From: Gnetum montanum
Taxonomy: Eukaryota; Streptophyta; Gnetopsida; Gnetales; Gnetaceae
Assembly (NCBI GenBank): GCA_015680685.1
Contig: MNCI01009214.1
Span: forward strand, 129,344-193,343
Reading direction: 5' to 3'
Length of the DNA: 64,000 bases
The notes beneath the pieces were generated by a model. That model searched no databases, was not told the origin of the DNA, and saw nothing but the letters and a program-made list of their open reading frames with translations. Of the stretch, positions 48,203-58,970 are shown one piece after another. Every line of letters starts with the position of its first letter. Position 1 is the first letter of the stretch. Position numbers and translations under genes: made by a program.

Positions 48203-49124
48203 ATACAATGGTTTCGGCATAAACAGGCCAGGTCCCCTAGGCGATTCTACCATTCCAGGGTTCGAATCCGTAAAATCGCAACGGTGTCTATACATGTCGT
48301 CACCGACCAGAGCCCCCAGTGACCACTTCGAAGATCACGACCTGGATGACATCAAGCATGCCGAGGGTTTCAGCAACATCAATAATCAGATTAATGACGA
48401 CAACGATGACAAGAACAACAATGATGGCCACGACGACAACGACGATGGAGAAGTGGATCCACTGGATGCGTTCATGGTGGGAATCCAGGAAGAAATGAAG
48501 AATTCCAATAAGAAGAAATTGATGGTGGAGAAGTACGAGAATGATGATGATGAGGATGATCCCATGGATTCTTATTTGAAGGCCTGTAAGGATCCTCGGA
48601 TCGCGCTCGCTGCTGATGCCTTGAATGTTGGATATGATTCTGACCAGGAGGTTTATGCTACCACCGAGATCGTCGACGCTGCCTAGGGTCATCTCGAGTA
48701 CGATTCCGATGATAATCTGGTTGTGCCCGATGATAAGAAGAAGATTGAGCCTATTCCTGCTCTGGATCATTCACAGATTGAGTATGATCCCTTCAACAAG
48801 GATTTCTACGAGGAGAGCACTTTTATTGCCGCCATGACTATTTTGGAAACTGAAGCTTTTCGGCAGAGTTTGGGAACCAAGCTTTCTGGATTTGATGTTC
48901 CCAAGCCCATCAAAAAATTCGATGACTCTGTATTTTTGACAGCATTAATGCATGTTATCAACAAGCAGGGCTACAAGAATCCCACTCCCATACAGTGCCA
49001 AGCATTGCCTATTGTGTTGTCTAGTAGAGATGTGATAGGCATAGCTAAAACTGGTTCAGGGAAGACTACTGTATTTATTCTTCCTATGATTGTGCACATC
49101 ATGGATCAACCTGAGCCTGCGTAG
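48183..49124 (+). pseudogene. RH24: DEAD-box RNA helicase RH24-like, N-terminal third, one nonsense codon
   Basis: Recognised from the opening 'MSKRKFRYNGFGINRPGPLGDST', 'EVDPLDAFMVGIQEEMK', 'DDDEDDPMDSYLKACKDPRIALAADALNVGYDSDQEVYATT', and the helicase start: Q-motif 'KNPTPIQCQALPIVLS' and motif I 'AKTGSGKT'. These correspond to about the first 315 of some 760 residues in Arabidopsis RH24. The frame is continuous except TAG at 48684-48686, where a residue such as Gln is expected. An Asn/Asp-rich insert (48385-48450) seems longer than in Arabidopsis. Homology stops after 'MDQPE' at about 49113, so motifs Ia-VI are absent. Leader and promoter-like sequence are kept, which argues against a processed retrocopy. 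If an intron followed, exon 2 should lie downstream, but none is seen. Confidence 0.8.
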
Positions 49125-49290
49125 GTTCTAACTTCTCTAAGATTTCATCATACTCCAAAGAAAACTCATCATTCCGTCTTCTAACAAGATTGTGCAAATT
49201 GAAGGCATTCAGTGCTTCTTCTTCTTCTTCATTGCTAGCATCATGTTCATCATCTATATTTGATTTTGATCAGCACTCTTATCCAGTTTT
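49125..49290 (-). pseudogene. Acidic minus-strand coding fragment joined to the RH24 break
   Basis: On the minus strand about 49262-49125 reads 'IDDEHDASNEEEEEALNAFNLHNLVRRRNDEF' then 'EYDEILEKLE', open and protein-like, with a (GAA)n run. Its family is not recognised; it could be the end of a DNA transposase or another host gene. It meets the RH24 copy head-to-head at about 49113-49130, marking a rearrangement point. Confidence 0.35.
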
Positions 49291-49769
49291 ACCCATCAAC
49301 CCACAACCTTAAAGCTACATGTTTACTTCGATAGTTTCAACCATACATTGTTTTAAAAATTCAATGTAAAAATTCTTGGATTGGTAGTTCATCTCTCTCT
49401 TAAATCAATATAGAACAAACGATAAGTGAAATCTGATTTCAATCATAAAGTCTACTCCATTAAATAATCAAAAATGCACCAACACCAAGATGTTCCAATT
49501 TTTGATAAGATGGTCCAACTGTTCCATGAAATGGCCAAATGTGCCAACAATTTTATACTTGGTGTAGTAACACTATTTTTCAGAAAATGACTTCCAAGTT
49601 GGTTAGTAGAACTTGTGTAACTTTTGAAATGGCCATTAGAATCAAAGATAGTTTTATATGTGATTAAGTTGATTTGTGTTATAAATATGAATTTTTCTTA
49701 CTTAAATTATTTCTTTTGATAAACAGTTTCTAGATATTAGAAACCACAATGGATATGTTCATTAATAAG
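49291..49769. other. Unassigned AT-rich sequence
   Basis: Nothing supported. Confidence 0.5.
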
Positions 49770-50290
49770 GATACATTTCTCTTAGATTCTTTGTTGATCT
49801 TTTGTCTATTTTATTGTATAATCATTAAAAACTAAAGTATATGCTACATTGCATTCAAATAAAAAATATTAAGATGACATACAGTAAAAATGATACAACA
49901 AAAACTACAGACAAACCATGATACATAAAGTGGAGAAGCTACAAATAAAGAATCACTATGTTCACTTTGTTATTATAAAATTTCTAACAAATTGTTATGA
50001 TCTTTTGTATATCTTGACATAAAGCATACTAAGTTAAGGATATGTTTCTTTTATATTCTTTACTGATCTTTTGACTTTTTAAAGCATAGGCACATGAAAT
50101 TAAAGTATGTGCCCCACTGCATTTAAATAAAAAGCATTAAGGTGGCATATAGTGTACATGGTACAATATAAACTAGTGACAAACAATGATACATAAAGAG
50201 GATAGGTTACAAGTAAAGAATCACCATGTTTAATTTGTTACTATGGAAGGTTTGACAAAGTGTTGTGCTTTTCTATATGTCTTCGAATAC
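49770..50290. repeat. Two-copy tandem repeat, about 260 bp
   Basis: 'ctttgttgatcttttg', 'ctaaagtatatgc(t/c)', 'catgatacataaag' and 'aaagaatcac(t/c)atgtt' recur in the same order at 49770-50030 and 50031-50290, with the second copy diverged. No coding pattern. Confidence 0.75.
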
Positions 50291-51599
50291 CAGGCTCCAT
50301 AACCCAAACCTTGATGACAATTCCTTCTTTCAACTATAAAAAACCTTAAATTGATCTCATGAACAAATAGTAGTACAAGAAAAGGAAATATCCTTTATTC
50401 TTTCTTCAAATCCAAGATCAAAGCATGCAATGATATAAATGAGAAGACACATTCCAAAGGATTGAAAGCACTTTCACAAGCTCTTCCCACCATAATGAGA
50501 AGGATTCACAGTGCAATTAACTCTCTCTTAATCCTTTAACATGGATAAAGACTTAGTTATGAAACTTTAGGGATATTTATAGATGTTTCTTGATAGAGAG
50601 GTTCCCTCTTTGCACTTTAAAATTTTTTTAAAATTAAATTTTTTATAACTATAGCTTCCTTGCAACTCATAGTTGACCCATAATTTTCTAGTTGTAGCTG
50701 GATTGCAACCCCAATTAGCATTCACTAACATAAAACCCAAAATTTCAAAAGTGGATATTGGCAACAATGGTGGGTTTTGACCAGTAGTTTCTTGGTAGCT
50801 CATTATGATCCTGTTGTGACTAGCATTGGTGAGGCATCTTAAACCCGAGAGTAACTACATCTAGTTACATTGATACTATGATTGACATCCTTTTGATATT
50901 CATTTGTGACTTGTAATTGGTAATCAAATCACATCTAATTATGGTAACATTGAAACTTCTAGTTCATTAACAATTGCCTGTCAAATACAATTTTTCATGA
51001 TTTTGGAACATATAGCTAATTATGAAAAGGTTGCAATAGCATGCCAACATCTAAAACATGTCCAAAATGGTTTAAAACAAAACCAAATAATCTCCTACAA
51101 TGAAGACTATCATAAATCACATACACAAGTCCTTAGTTTAAGGATTCATACATTCGAAGCAATTGTTGCCCTCATCATCTCCTTCATTCTTTCTAAAGGA
51201 GTCATGATTTAAGAATTAATTGGGTATTACATTTTGAATAACATCCATCCCACTACAAACCTAAATCGAACTCATGAACCCAAATGATGTTTTTAGGCCT
51301 TTCATTATTCTAGTGCATCGAATACTGATATCTCTTTTTTCCTCTTGTACTCCTATTCTTCTTTGTTTTCAACATAAATGACTTCATTAATGAGCTTGGA
51401 TTAGGATTTTCTATTGCACCTTAAGAACTTGAAGGCTATTTTCCAAATCCAATGAATTCACTTTGCCATGAAAATGAATCAAATATGAAACATTAAAACC
51501 ATAATAATCAAAAAAATCCTTAGGAAAATCAATTGCATATGAATTTTAATTTATCTTTATCCTTATATTGAATGCATCAATCTCTCTTATTTTCCACTT
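50291..51599. other. Unassigned sequence, possibly gypsy-derived
   Basis: The short ORFs at 50567-50803 and 50997-51212 carry no recognisable domain. It may belong to the gypsy relic to its right. Confidence 0.35.
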
Positions 51600-52340
51600 G
51601 TAGAAATTGTCATTCCTCTACCTCTCTTTACCCATGTTTACACAAACATAATTATCAACATTAAAATCAAGCTTTCTTTTNTTAAAACAAATTGCCTACC
51701 TAGACATGATAGTATTTCCACCTATTATCCCTATCAAGTATGGATTCATTCAAACTTTTTCAAATTTTTTAAATTCATAATTATTAAGATACAAAGAGAT
51801 AAAAGAATCAAAGCCATCAACCTAAACAAAAGAATGATTAATTACATGAATCTTAGATAAAACATTAGCCACTACATTGCTTGACACTTCTATGTTTTTT
51901 TTTAAAAAAAGATTTCCTGAAGTTGTTCTACCCAATTCATATGTTCAACACTAAACTTATTTTAAGAATTTAAAAGTTGAAATGTTGTGTGATTATTTGA
52001 CACTAATTTAATAGCAAAAAGACAATGCTTAATAGATTAAATAATAGCACAAAGACCTTTCTCATAAATACTATACCTTTGTTTTGTCTCATCTAATTTC
52101 TCAGAAAAGAATACAATGAGCTTATCCTTTTAAAAAATCATGCCTCCAATAGCAAGTGTACTTGCATCCACTCCACTTTAGAAAACTTGGGGAAGTTTGA
52201 AATTGCAAGAACTAGCTCACTTGCTATCCTCTTTTTCAAAGCCTAAAAACTCTTTTTGTTTTGTACATTTCAGTGAAATTCTTTGTTTTGCCTCAACAAA
52301 GAGAGAATCAACCATTAGATAGAATAGAAATGTAGGATAC
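51600..52340 (-). pseudogene. Ty3/gypsy RNase H relic
   Basis: The minus strand from about 52215 reads 'DASTLAIGGMI' with 'KDKLIVFFSEKLDETKQRYSIYEKGLCAII', the RNase H start of gypsy Pol (DAS.. and SxKL...Y...EKE patterns). Further on are 'NNHTTFQLLNS' and 'FSVEHMNWVEQLQE', then 'SSNVVANVLSK' in place of the usual NxVADALSR. Wording and spacing differ from the Tat-like element at 16.9-29.5 kb, so this is another gypsy lineage, perhaps chromoviral. No LTRs, RT fingers or integrase were found next to it. The N at 51681 lies in its 3' part. Confidence 0.65.
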
Positions 52341-54479
52341 ACATTAGAGAGCTTAAATGTTTTTTTAAAAAGAATATACATTAGAGAAAAGTCTAGGATC
52401 AATATGATTGGACTAGTGTTATTCTTGTTTAATTCTAGGCATCAACTAAGGAGACATGGGAAAACTTTATTGTTTAATTCTACCTAGACCCATAGTGTCT
52501 AGAACACATTGTTGAAGTAATATTCACTATCATTGTATTTTTCATTCCACTTACTATGTTTCTNCACTTACAATGTTTCTCAAATCTATTACATTCTTCA
52601 TTTTCAAGTTGAATGGTTGAATATAGAGAATGTTATAAATATTGGTATGATCATGAATTTTCCTAATTGTCCATTATGTTTTGATAATTATTGAGACACT
52701 GCACTTCATATTGGATGTCCTTACTAGAAATTTCTCCTTGTAATACAGTAGATATTTTGTATTACATCTAGAAAAAATAAATACCACTTGTTTAATGAAA
52801 ACTATGCAGTGAATGATTACCATGAACACCAACATATATGCAAACATTGGTATTTTTCTATGACATCTAAAAACCTGAATATTGAGTTATTCAAAATAAA
52901 ATAGAAATGTTTAATTACATTTAAATGGATGTTTTAATATATCTTCCCATATACTTGGAGATAGGTAACCCTTCTAAATTTAAGAATACAAAGACAATAG
53001 AAAATAGTGCTTAATCTGTTGTCACACTATTACCATTATGTAAAAAAATGTAGCAGTTTTCTTCATTTGTTATATTTAGGTTTCTTTGCTTCCTAATTGT
53101 GCTTGTTTGGTTTCAAAATTGTTGCCAAATGTTTTTCTTTTGATTATTGTAGCTTATAAGATTATGATTCTTACATGAAACATAGTGAATAAATGTAAGA
53201 CTTAGTAAATGTGGACGACTTTAAAAGAATAATAGTTTTTTTTACAATCCTCTTGTAGTTAGGATCTAATGATTAATTGTTTATCTTGATAGTGATAATT
53301 CCTTTAATTCTTGTTTTAATTTTCATATTTTATGTGTATTTGAACATTATGCAACCTTTTGTAGATCTAGTTCAACATCATGCTATAGTGCCTTTTTATT
53401 ATGTTGGTCTAAATCATCTATTTACCAAAGATGAACTTGTTTAATCCATTTATTACTTTAGTTTGGTGTCATTGCCATTGTTCCATGAATGTGTTGTAGG
53501 GTAACTTTGTTCAATTGGTTTCCCATTATCTAGAGAAAACTTAACATGATGTTAAAAACTTAAACAAGGGCAGTTGTTTGTCAAAGTACTTTTACATACC
53601 TCTACAAGCAAGATGCTAAAAAAATTTTATTACTTCAATCTCAAGAATCAAAGTATGTTTTGTTGAGTTACTTTTTAAGATACATTTTGTGAGTTAATTG
53701 TAATCTAATGTTAATATAAAATTTTGAAAAGTGTTTTGATGAATTTATTATGTTCTATTATTTAAAGGAGTTTAGTCTTGAGAAAAGTAAATATGATGTG
53801 ATTTGGATTCATAGTGTATTAGGCACTTAACAGATTCCAATTTGATCTCATTTTTAAATAGAGCTAAGGTACTATAAATCATTCAACCAACTTCGAAATA
53901 TATATTATCTTCTACCATGCTTCCTATATAATGTAATTTAATGTAAAATTTATACTATGATTGTTGACTAAGTTTCCAGGTAGATTTAAAACTTGGTAGC
54001 TTCTTCATTTTTAAAGAGAACATTGTAAGGAATGGTAAAAAAATTTTGTTGAACACATGTTTCTTCCTTAATTAATTTTCAAGTAATCTCGGTTATCTAA
54101 CAATGATTTCATCCATGTAGCTACAATGAAATTAGACAAAAGATCACAATGTCACCATATTTGAGTAATTATTTCATTAGATTTTCAAGAAGGCAAGTTT
54201 ACGTGTATATAAAACTACAATATTTACTCATTAATTTGTATAGCTTTGAGACATTTGATTTAACCATTGTTCTCATGCAAGGGAGAATATATATTCTTTG
54301 CCTAACAAAAATACCTTTCTTGAAGGTCCAAAAAAGGTTTCCAAAAGAACTATTTCCTATCATGTTTTAAGTACAAAAATCATCTAGAATTACACTAAAA
54401 GGTTCATTACCAAGGAATTCTTATGAAAAAAGTAATTTTCTTAAGGGTCATCTATGCAAAAATCATTGTGAAAGGTTAT
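52341..54479. other. Unassigned AT-rich sequence
   Basis: No coding region supported; the plus ORF at 54149-54370 looks random. A near-duplicate 16-mer flanks the N at 52564, suggesting an unmerged contig join. Confidence 0.5.
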
Positions 54480-55075
54480 TTGAAGATGGAATTTGTGCAG
54501 CAACTGGTTCTTGATGAAAATACATCACTAACCTCTTCTTCTGCACTACCTCAACACAAGAATGTCATTTTTGGCTTCTTTGTTGATACACCATCTTCTT
54601 GTTCACCATTATAAGAAATCTCTGCAACATACTGAAAGTTCTCTTCTAGCATAGAATTTTTAATACATGAAAATGCATCACATGACACTTTAATGTGTAA
54701 AGTTAGCATGATCATTTTACTACATTTGGATCATTTTTGTGCAATTCCAATAATGAGAGTACAATAGGAACAATACCCATGAATAAATTATTATAAGATC
54801 CTTGAGCATGTTTATCATCATTTTCATTAGTTGGATGGGACTTAACAAATTGAGCCAAACTAGTGAGCTAGATTTTTGACTCTTAGTGTAGTTGCATAAG
54901 GCAAATAAATTAGGCCTTTCTACTTAAGTTCTTTTTGCAAGTTTTGTGCATCAATACTTTGGTCTTCTTCAGAAATGTTTTCTTTCCACTCATCATTTGC
55001 AATGTTTTCTTTCAATTCTTCATCTACATGAGCCATTTTTATTTTTGAAAAGAATAATTCATTACCTTTTCTATA
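54480..55075 (-). pseudogene. Gene-like coding debris, unknown protein
   Basis: Not recognised. On the minus strand, 55060-54925 reads 'NELFFSKIKMAHVDEELKENIANDEWKENISEEDQSIDAQNLQKEL'. After a frame change, 54860-54710 reads 'SLAQFVKSHPTNENDDKHAQGSYNNLFMGIVPIVLSLLELHKNDPNVVK'. After another, 54700-54500 reads 'SCDAFSCIKNSMLEENFQYVAEISYNGEQEDGVSTKKPKMTFLC'. Codon pattern and helical spacing suggest a helical-repeat host protein rather than a retroelement. The TA2 LTR element is inserted five bases upstream of its readable part. Confidence 0.4.
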
Positions 55076-55087
55076 GCAAGTGATGGG

Positions 55088-55160
55088 ACGTGATATCGCA
55101 TGGGCTACGATATCGCGTCCTCACTACGATATCACGTACGCGATATCGCATACACAATAT
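55088..55160. promoter_or_regulatory. GATATC palindrome cluster in TA2 U3
   Basis: Four GATATC sites and one AATATC, 14-19 bases apart, most extended as (g)cgatatcg(c). They sit 20-90 bp upstream of the TATA box, where transcription-factor or silencing sites would lie. The 3' LTR has three (61254, 61271, 61285), one inside a perfect 12-base palindrome TGCGATATCGCA. Confidence 0.65.
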
Positions 55161-55179
55161 CGTAGTTCACCGCCATTTC

Positions 55180-55187
55180 TATAAATA
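55180..55187 (+). promoter_or_regulatory. TA2 5' LTR TATA box
   Basis: 'tataaata', conserved at 61309-61316 in the 3' LTR. Confidence 0.65.
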
Positions 55188-55873
55188 AGAAGCAGCTTTC
55201 CCTTGTTTCTCCATCTAGATCTAGACCCTTAGCGAAACTCTGGCAGTTTTACCTCTCTAGACATAGAATAATTTCCATGTGCCCATAGTAGGAGCTCTAG
55301 AGTGAATGAATATTTATTTGAGCAAATATTGTACCTGAGCACAAGTTTGTGTACGGAAATAAAGAAGAACTTTTGGATAAACCTTGCAGTGCATGGACTA
55401 AGCTAAATAGAACTTTAATTAATGTTATTTACTACTTTCCTAATTAATCTCTCTCAACCCTCAACACTCCTAAGTGCATTCAATACGATCACTTTGAGCA
55501 CGTGCATTACGCTTGGTAATCCTAGTAACCAATAGCGTTTGATAATCCTAGAAGGTTGCATCGGCTCAGGGGGTGAACGGTAAGTGGGAATAGATACTGA
55601 TGCTAGGCATTAGAACTTAGTTAGTTAAAGTTAGTTACTTAGTCTCTTCACCCTTTACCTCATTAGCATAGGTGATAAAACATAAAAGACATAAAAATCA
55701 CATACCTTAGACTTACTTAAACATACAACCATGAAAAATACAAGTAAGTCTGTGAAGACAACGAACGATTAACCTTAAGTGTTCCATAAGAGAGTCTGCA
55801 GAGTTCAACTGGATCACGTGTGTAACGCTCGTATTCGTATGGTTGAGTGTAGGGGTACCTCGCCACTCATCAT

Positions 55874-55891
55874 TAGCGCCGTTGCTAGGGA
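55874..55891 (+). promoter_or_regulatory. TA2 primer binding site, tRNA-Asp
   Basis: TAGCGCCGTTGCTAGGGA, one base after the LTR end, matches 15 of 18 positions of the complement of the plant tRNA-Asp 3' end. The three differences are G-to-A or C-to-T. Confidence 0.85.
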
Positions 55892-56018
55892 CTAAGTTGT
55901 TTGTGCACTAAGTAGAACATAGGAAATCATCCACATCGTTGGGAAGCTTAAATGAAGCCTTAGGGTTAATTAAACAAAAAATTATATAACGGTTAATCAG
56001 CACACCGAATAAGACACA

Positions 56019-58400
56019 ATGTCTTCTTCTTCTCATAAAAGCACTTCACCACCTAGGGATCACACAAGAAACAGTCAACTGTCTAACACACGTAACCCAG
56101 ATCCGCCAGTTCCTCAACAGTATCGGGTGGTATATACTCATCCCGATGAGTATATACCTGATTTTACTTTTATCCTTCATTAGGATGAACAACTACGTTG
56201 GCGAGATTTACAAGGTAACATAGTGTTACCTCTAGATCATGCAGTCCCAAACATGCTCCTTCGTGCTCTTGCACAGATAGGCATGACGTAGCTATACGCT
56301 GAATACGTTGTAGGTGATTTTGACACAAGGGATTACCATCCCATAGTGACACAACGTCTAAGGGACTCGTGGCAAGAGAGTTACCATACATCATTGAAGG
56401 GGAAAGGGGTCCCGCACATCCTAAGCAAAATTGGAGATGGTGAACCAGTTATAACAGGTTCTCCATCAAATGATGTTCCCCCTCCTAACGATGGTGAGGA
56501 GATGGGGTATCAGAACCTACATTCTACAATTCACAACCCTAGTTCTGACCCCCATGAACACCAAGGGTTCACTGAGGGAACAAAAACACATGATAAGGAT
56601 GGGCATTTGGATCGTCATCACGATCGGGACTGTAGTCACCGAAGAGAAGGTAAGAAACATCATCATGGCGATGGTTCCCCTTCTTCTTCCCCTTCATCAC
56701 ACCATTCACCCTCTCCTTCCACATCAGGACGCAATCAAAAAGAGCACAACGGTGAGGATAAGGGTAGGCAAAATGAGAGACCTCAACGAGAGAGTCGAGA
56801 GCGAGGATCAGGGAATTCTAGAGAGTCTAGGCATGGTAGAAGGGAACGTAGGGAACCACGTAGGCATCATAGACATCATGAGAGAGATGATCATGATGAA
56901 CCCCTACTAGCAACCCAGAGTATGTTAGACATTACGGAGGTAATTAGAATACCTACAAGGCATTGAAAAGATAGCCGGATCAAGAGACTTAACATGAATA
57001 ATATCCCCCGCTTTGAGGGGGGATACAATGTTGATCCGTAGAACCACTTACAGGCATTTCACGATGCCTGTGCCTTGCAAAATATTGAGAATGAGTGGCA
57101 AAAGTTAAAGTTTTTTCCTATAACACTCATAAAAGAAGCAGAGAGTTGGTATTGGTCCTTAGAGCTGGAAACCATTAGGAGGTGGAGTACAATGCTAGAA
57201 TTATTTAACGATAAATACCAAACGTACTCCAGAGTGTCGAACTTGCATAAGCAGATCTAAGGATGGAAGCAGGGTAATCATGAACCCTTGGATGCTACCA
57301 TGGGACGATATTACGCTTTGCTACATCATTTTCTAGGCCATGGTTACTCACAATGGGATCAACTCTGCCACCTCGTAGATGGGCTAAGACATGAAACTAG
57401 GAGAACCCTTAGGACATATGCCCAAGGAAGATTATTCAAACTTAGATCCCATGAAGTTCATAGATTTTTGGAGCAAGTAGCTAAAGAAGAAGGGGAGCTA
57501 TGGAAAAGAAAAAGCGTGGAAGAGTACAACCATGATCCTTCCCTCCGAAAGAGGGGAGTGATATTTTGCGATGAAGAGGATGAGTCACCACTCGAAGAGC
57601 TGGTGAATAGAAAAACCTTGCTGCTTCAGAAATTAACAACGAAAGTGTTAGCTAAGGTAGATGAAATATGAAGCTCCTTAGATAGTAAAATTGAAACTGT
57701 CCTAAAAATCGTAGAGGAGTCTAAGAAGGAACGAAGTAGTGACCATGATAAGAAAAAGTGGAGAGATTTAGGCCATGCATGTGACAAGGGTAAGGAAAAA
57801 ATGACTATCGCCGATGAGGTTGTGGACTTTAACACGGACAATGAAGGTGGATGTGAGATCTGCCAATATGACCATCCTAAGGGATGTTGCCCAATAATCA
57901 CACATCTGCAAGAGTCCGGGGTGTATGTACTCAACCCAAGACTTAACAGAAGGTAAGCACCCTAAAGGTTACCTTATCCCCAAGGTAACCCAAGGTAGTT
58001 CCACCAACCGTTAACATATTATCCAAGTGGAAATCTACCACAACCTATTGGGCAACACCAGTAGTGGAAACATCCACAGTCATGGGGGATGCGACCGCCT
58101 AGATAACAATACCCTTATTGCCAACCAAACCCATATGGCTACTACGTGTAGCAACCGGTTTCTCCAAGTGACTCTATGGGTCAAGCAACCCCACAACATC
58201 ACTACCAAGTTCGGGAGTATTTTAGAACTCCTTCTCCTATGGAAAACGCACCACATGCATACCATCCTCAGAATCCATTCGCCACTCCTACGCCGATAGT
58301 TCCAATACCACCCGCTCCAACAATGCAAGGGGAACTCCCCACTCAACCGTAGCAATGTAATGCTACGAGAGTTGTAAATCTCCAACCCACTACTGGTTTT
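56019..58400 (+). pseudogene. TA2 Gag, nearly one frame
   Basis: Start at ATG 56019 ('MSSSSHKSTSPPRDHTRNS'). The frame holds to the protease with about fifteen stops, nearly all TAG/TAA/TGA where Gln, Trp or Arg fits, and no frameshift found. A His/Arg/Ser-rich region (56600-56890, RS/RE-like) precedes the Gag domain (57000-57500: 'FEGGYN', 'FHDACALQNIENEWQKLKFFPITLIKEAESWYWSLE', 'TMLELFNDKYQTYSRVSNLHKQI'). Then come an acidic/coiled region and a Cys/His motif 'CEICQYDHPKGC' (57850-57890). A Pro/Gln/Tyr-rich linker leads to the protease. Forms the particle; its intact frame would let it be packaged by, or supply Gag to, relatives. Confidence 0.8.
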
Positions 58401-58478
58401 GACAACCATACAAAGAGAAGACCTTTCTTTAGAACCAAAAGCCCAAACAGGCTCTCACAACCACAAGAGGTTGAGTCT

Positions 58479-58970
58479 ATGCACGCTCCTCCAACAAATA
58501 AGACTTCGAAGCTCCCTTCAAACCAACATCAGAGCTCAATGCATACGGTTATGTTAACACATACCGTTACTGATTGGATCAAGGTGGGCCACCTTCCCAA
58601 GAAATTCTTTGATTCTGGAAGCCCCTTAATCTATCTCCAAGTCACTGGGAATGAACCTCATAAGACTCTTCTTGAATCAAGTTCTAGAGTCAACTTAATC
58701 TCACGAGAAATGTATAAAGCCTGGAACCTGCCTCCACTCAAGAAGAGCAATATTCAACTAGAGCTGGCTGACCAGTCCATCACCATTCCCTTAGGATTGG
58801 TGAAGGAAATCATTACCACTGTGTGTGGTTGGTCATACCCAGCTGATTTCCTGGTGATAGAAGTCAACAGTAACAAAGGGGACTTTCCAATTATAATGGG
58901 AAGGGCATGGCTGAGTACAATAGATGCATGCCTAGGAATCCGTGATCTTTCCTTGGAAATATCTAAGTAA
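58479..58970 (+). pseudogene. TA2 aspartic protease, active site altered
   Basis: Same frame as gag, 163 codons open. 'HKTLLESSSRVNLIS' stands where TA1 has 'CKALLDLGSCVNFIS': the catalytic Asp is Glu and the Gly of DxGS is Ser. The remainder is well kept ('ELADQSITIPLGLVKEIITTVCGWSYPADFLVIEVN', 'FPIIMGRAWLSTIDACLGIRDLSLEIS'), including the GRxWL motif. Retropepsins need Asp here, so this copy should be inactive. Confidence 0.8.

Larger units (their letters stand above)
55081..55872 (+). repeat. TA2 5' LTR
   Basis: 792 bp. U3 starts with a cluster of GATATC palindromes (55092, 55109, 55128, 55142, plus one AATATC). TATA box 'tataaata' at 55180-55187. A likely poly(A) signal 'aataaag' lies near 55361. 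Shares 'cttggtaatcc.agtaac' and 'ttagttagttaaagttagtta' with the TA1 LTRs. Confidence 0.9.

Noticed and set aside
48300-48770. 156-codon minus-strand ORF
   Set aside because: Antisense shadow of the Asp/Asn-rich RH24 coding region; its Ile/Val-rich translation reflects GAT/GAC read backwards.
55873-55900. tRNA gene
   Set aside because: The tRNA-like match is only the 18-base primer-binding complement next to an LTR, with no cloverleaf.
56470-56910. 146-codon plus-strand ORF
   Set aside because: It is a shadow of the TA2 gag His/Arg/Ser-rich region in another frame.
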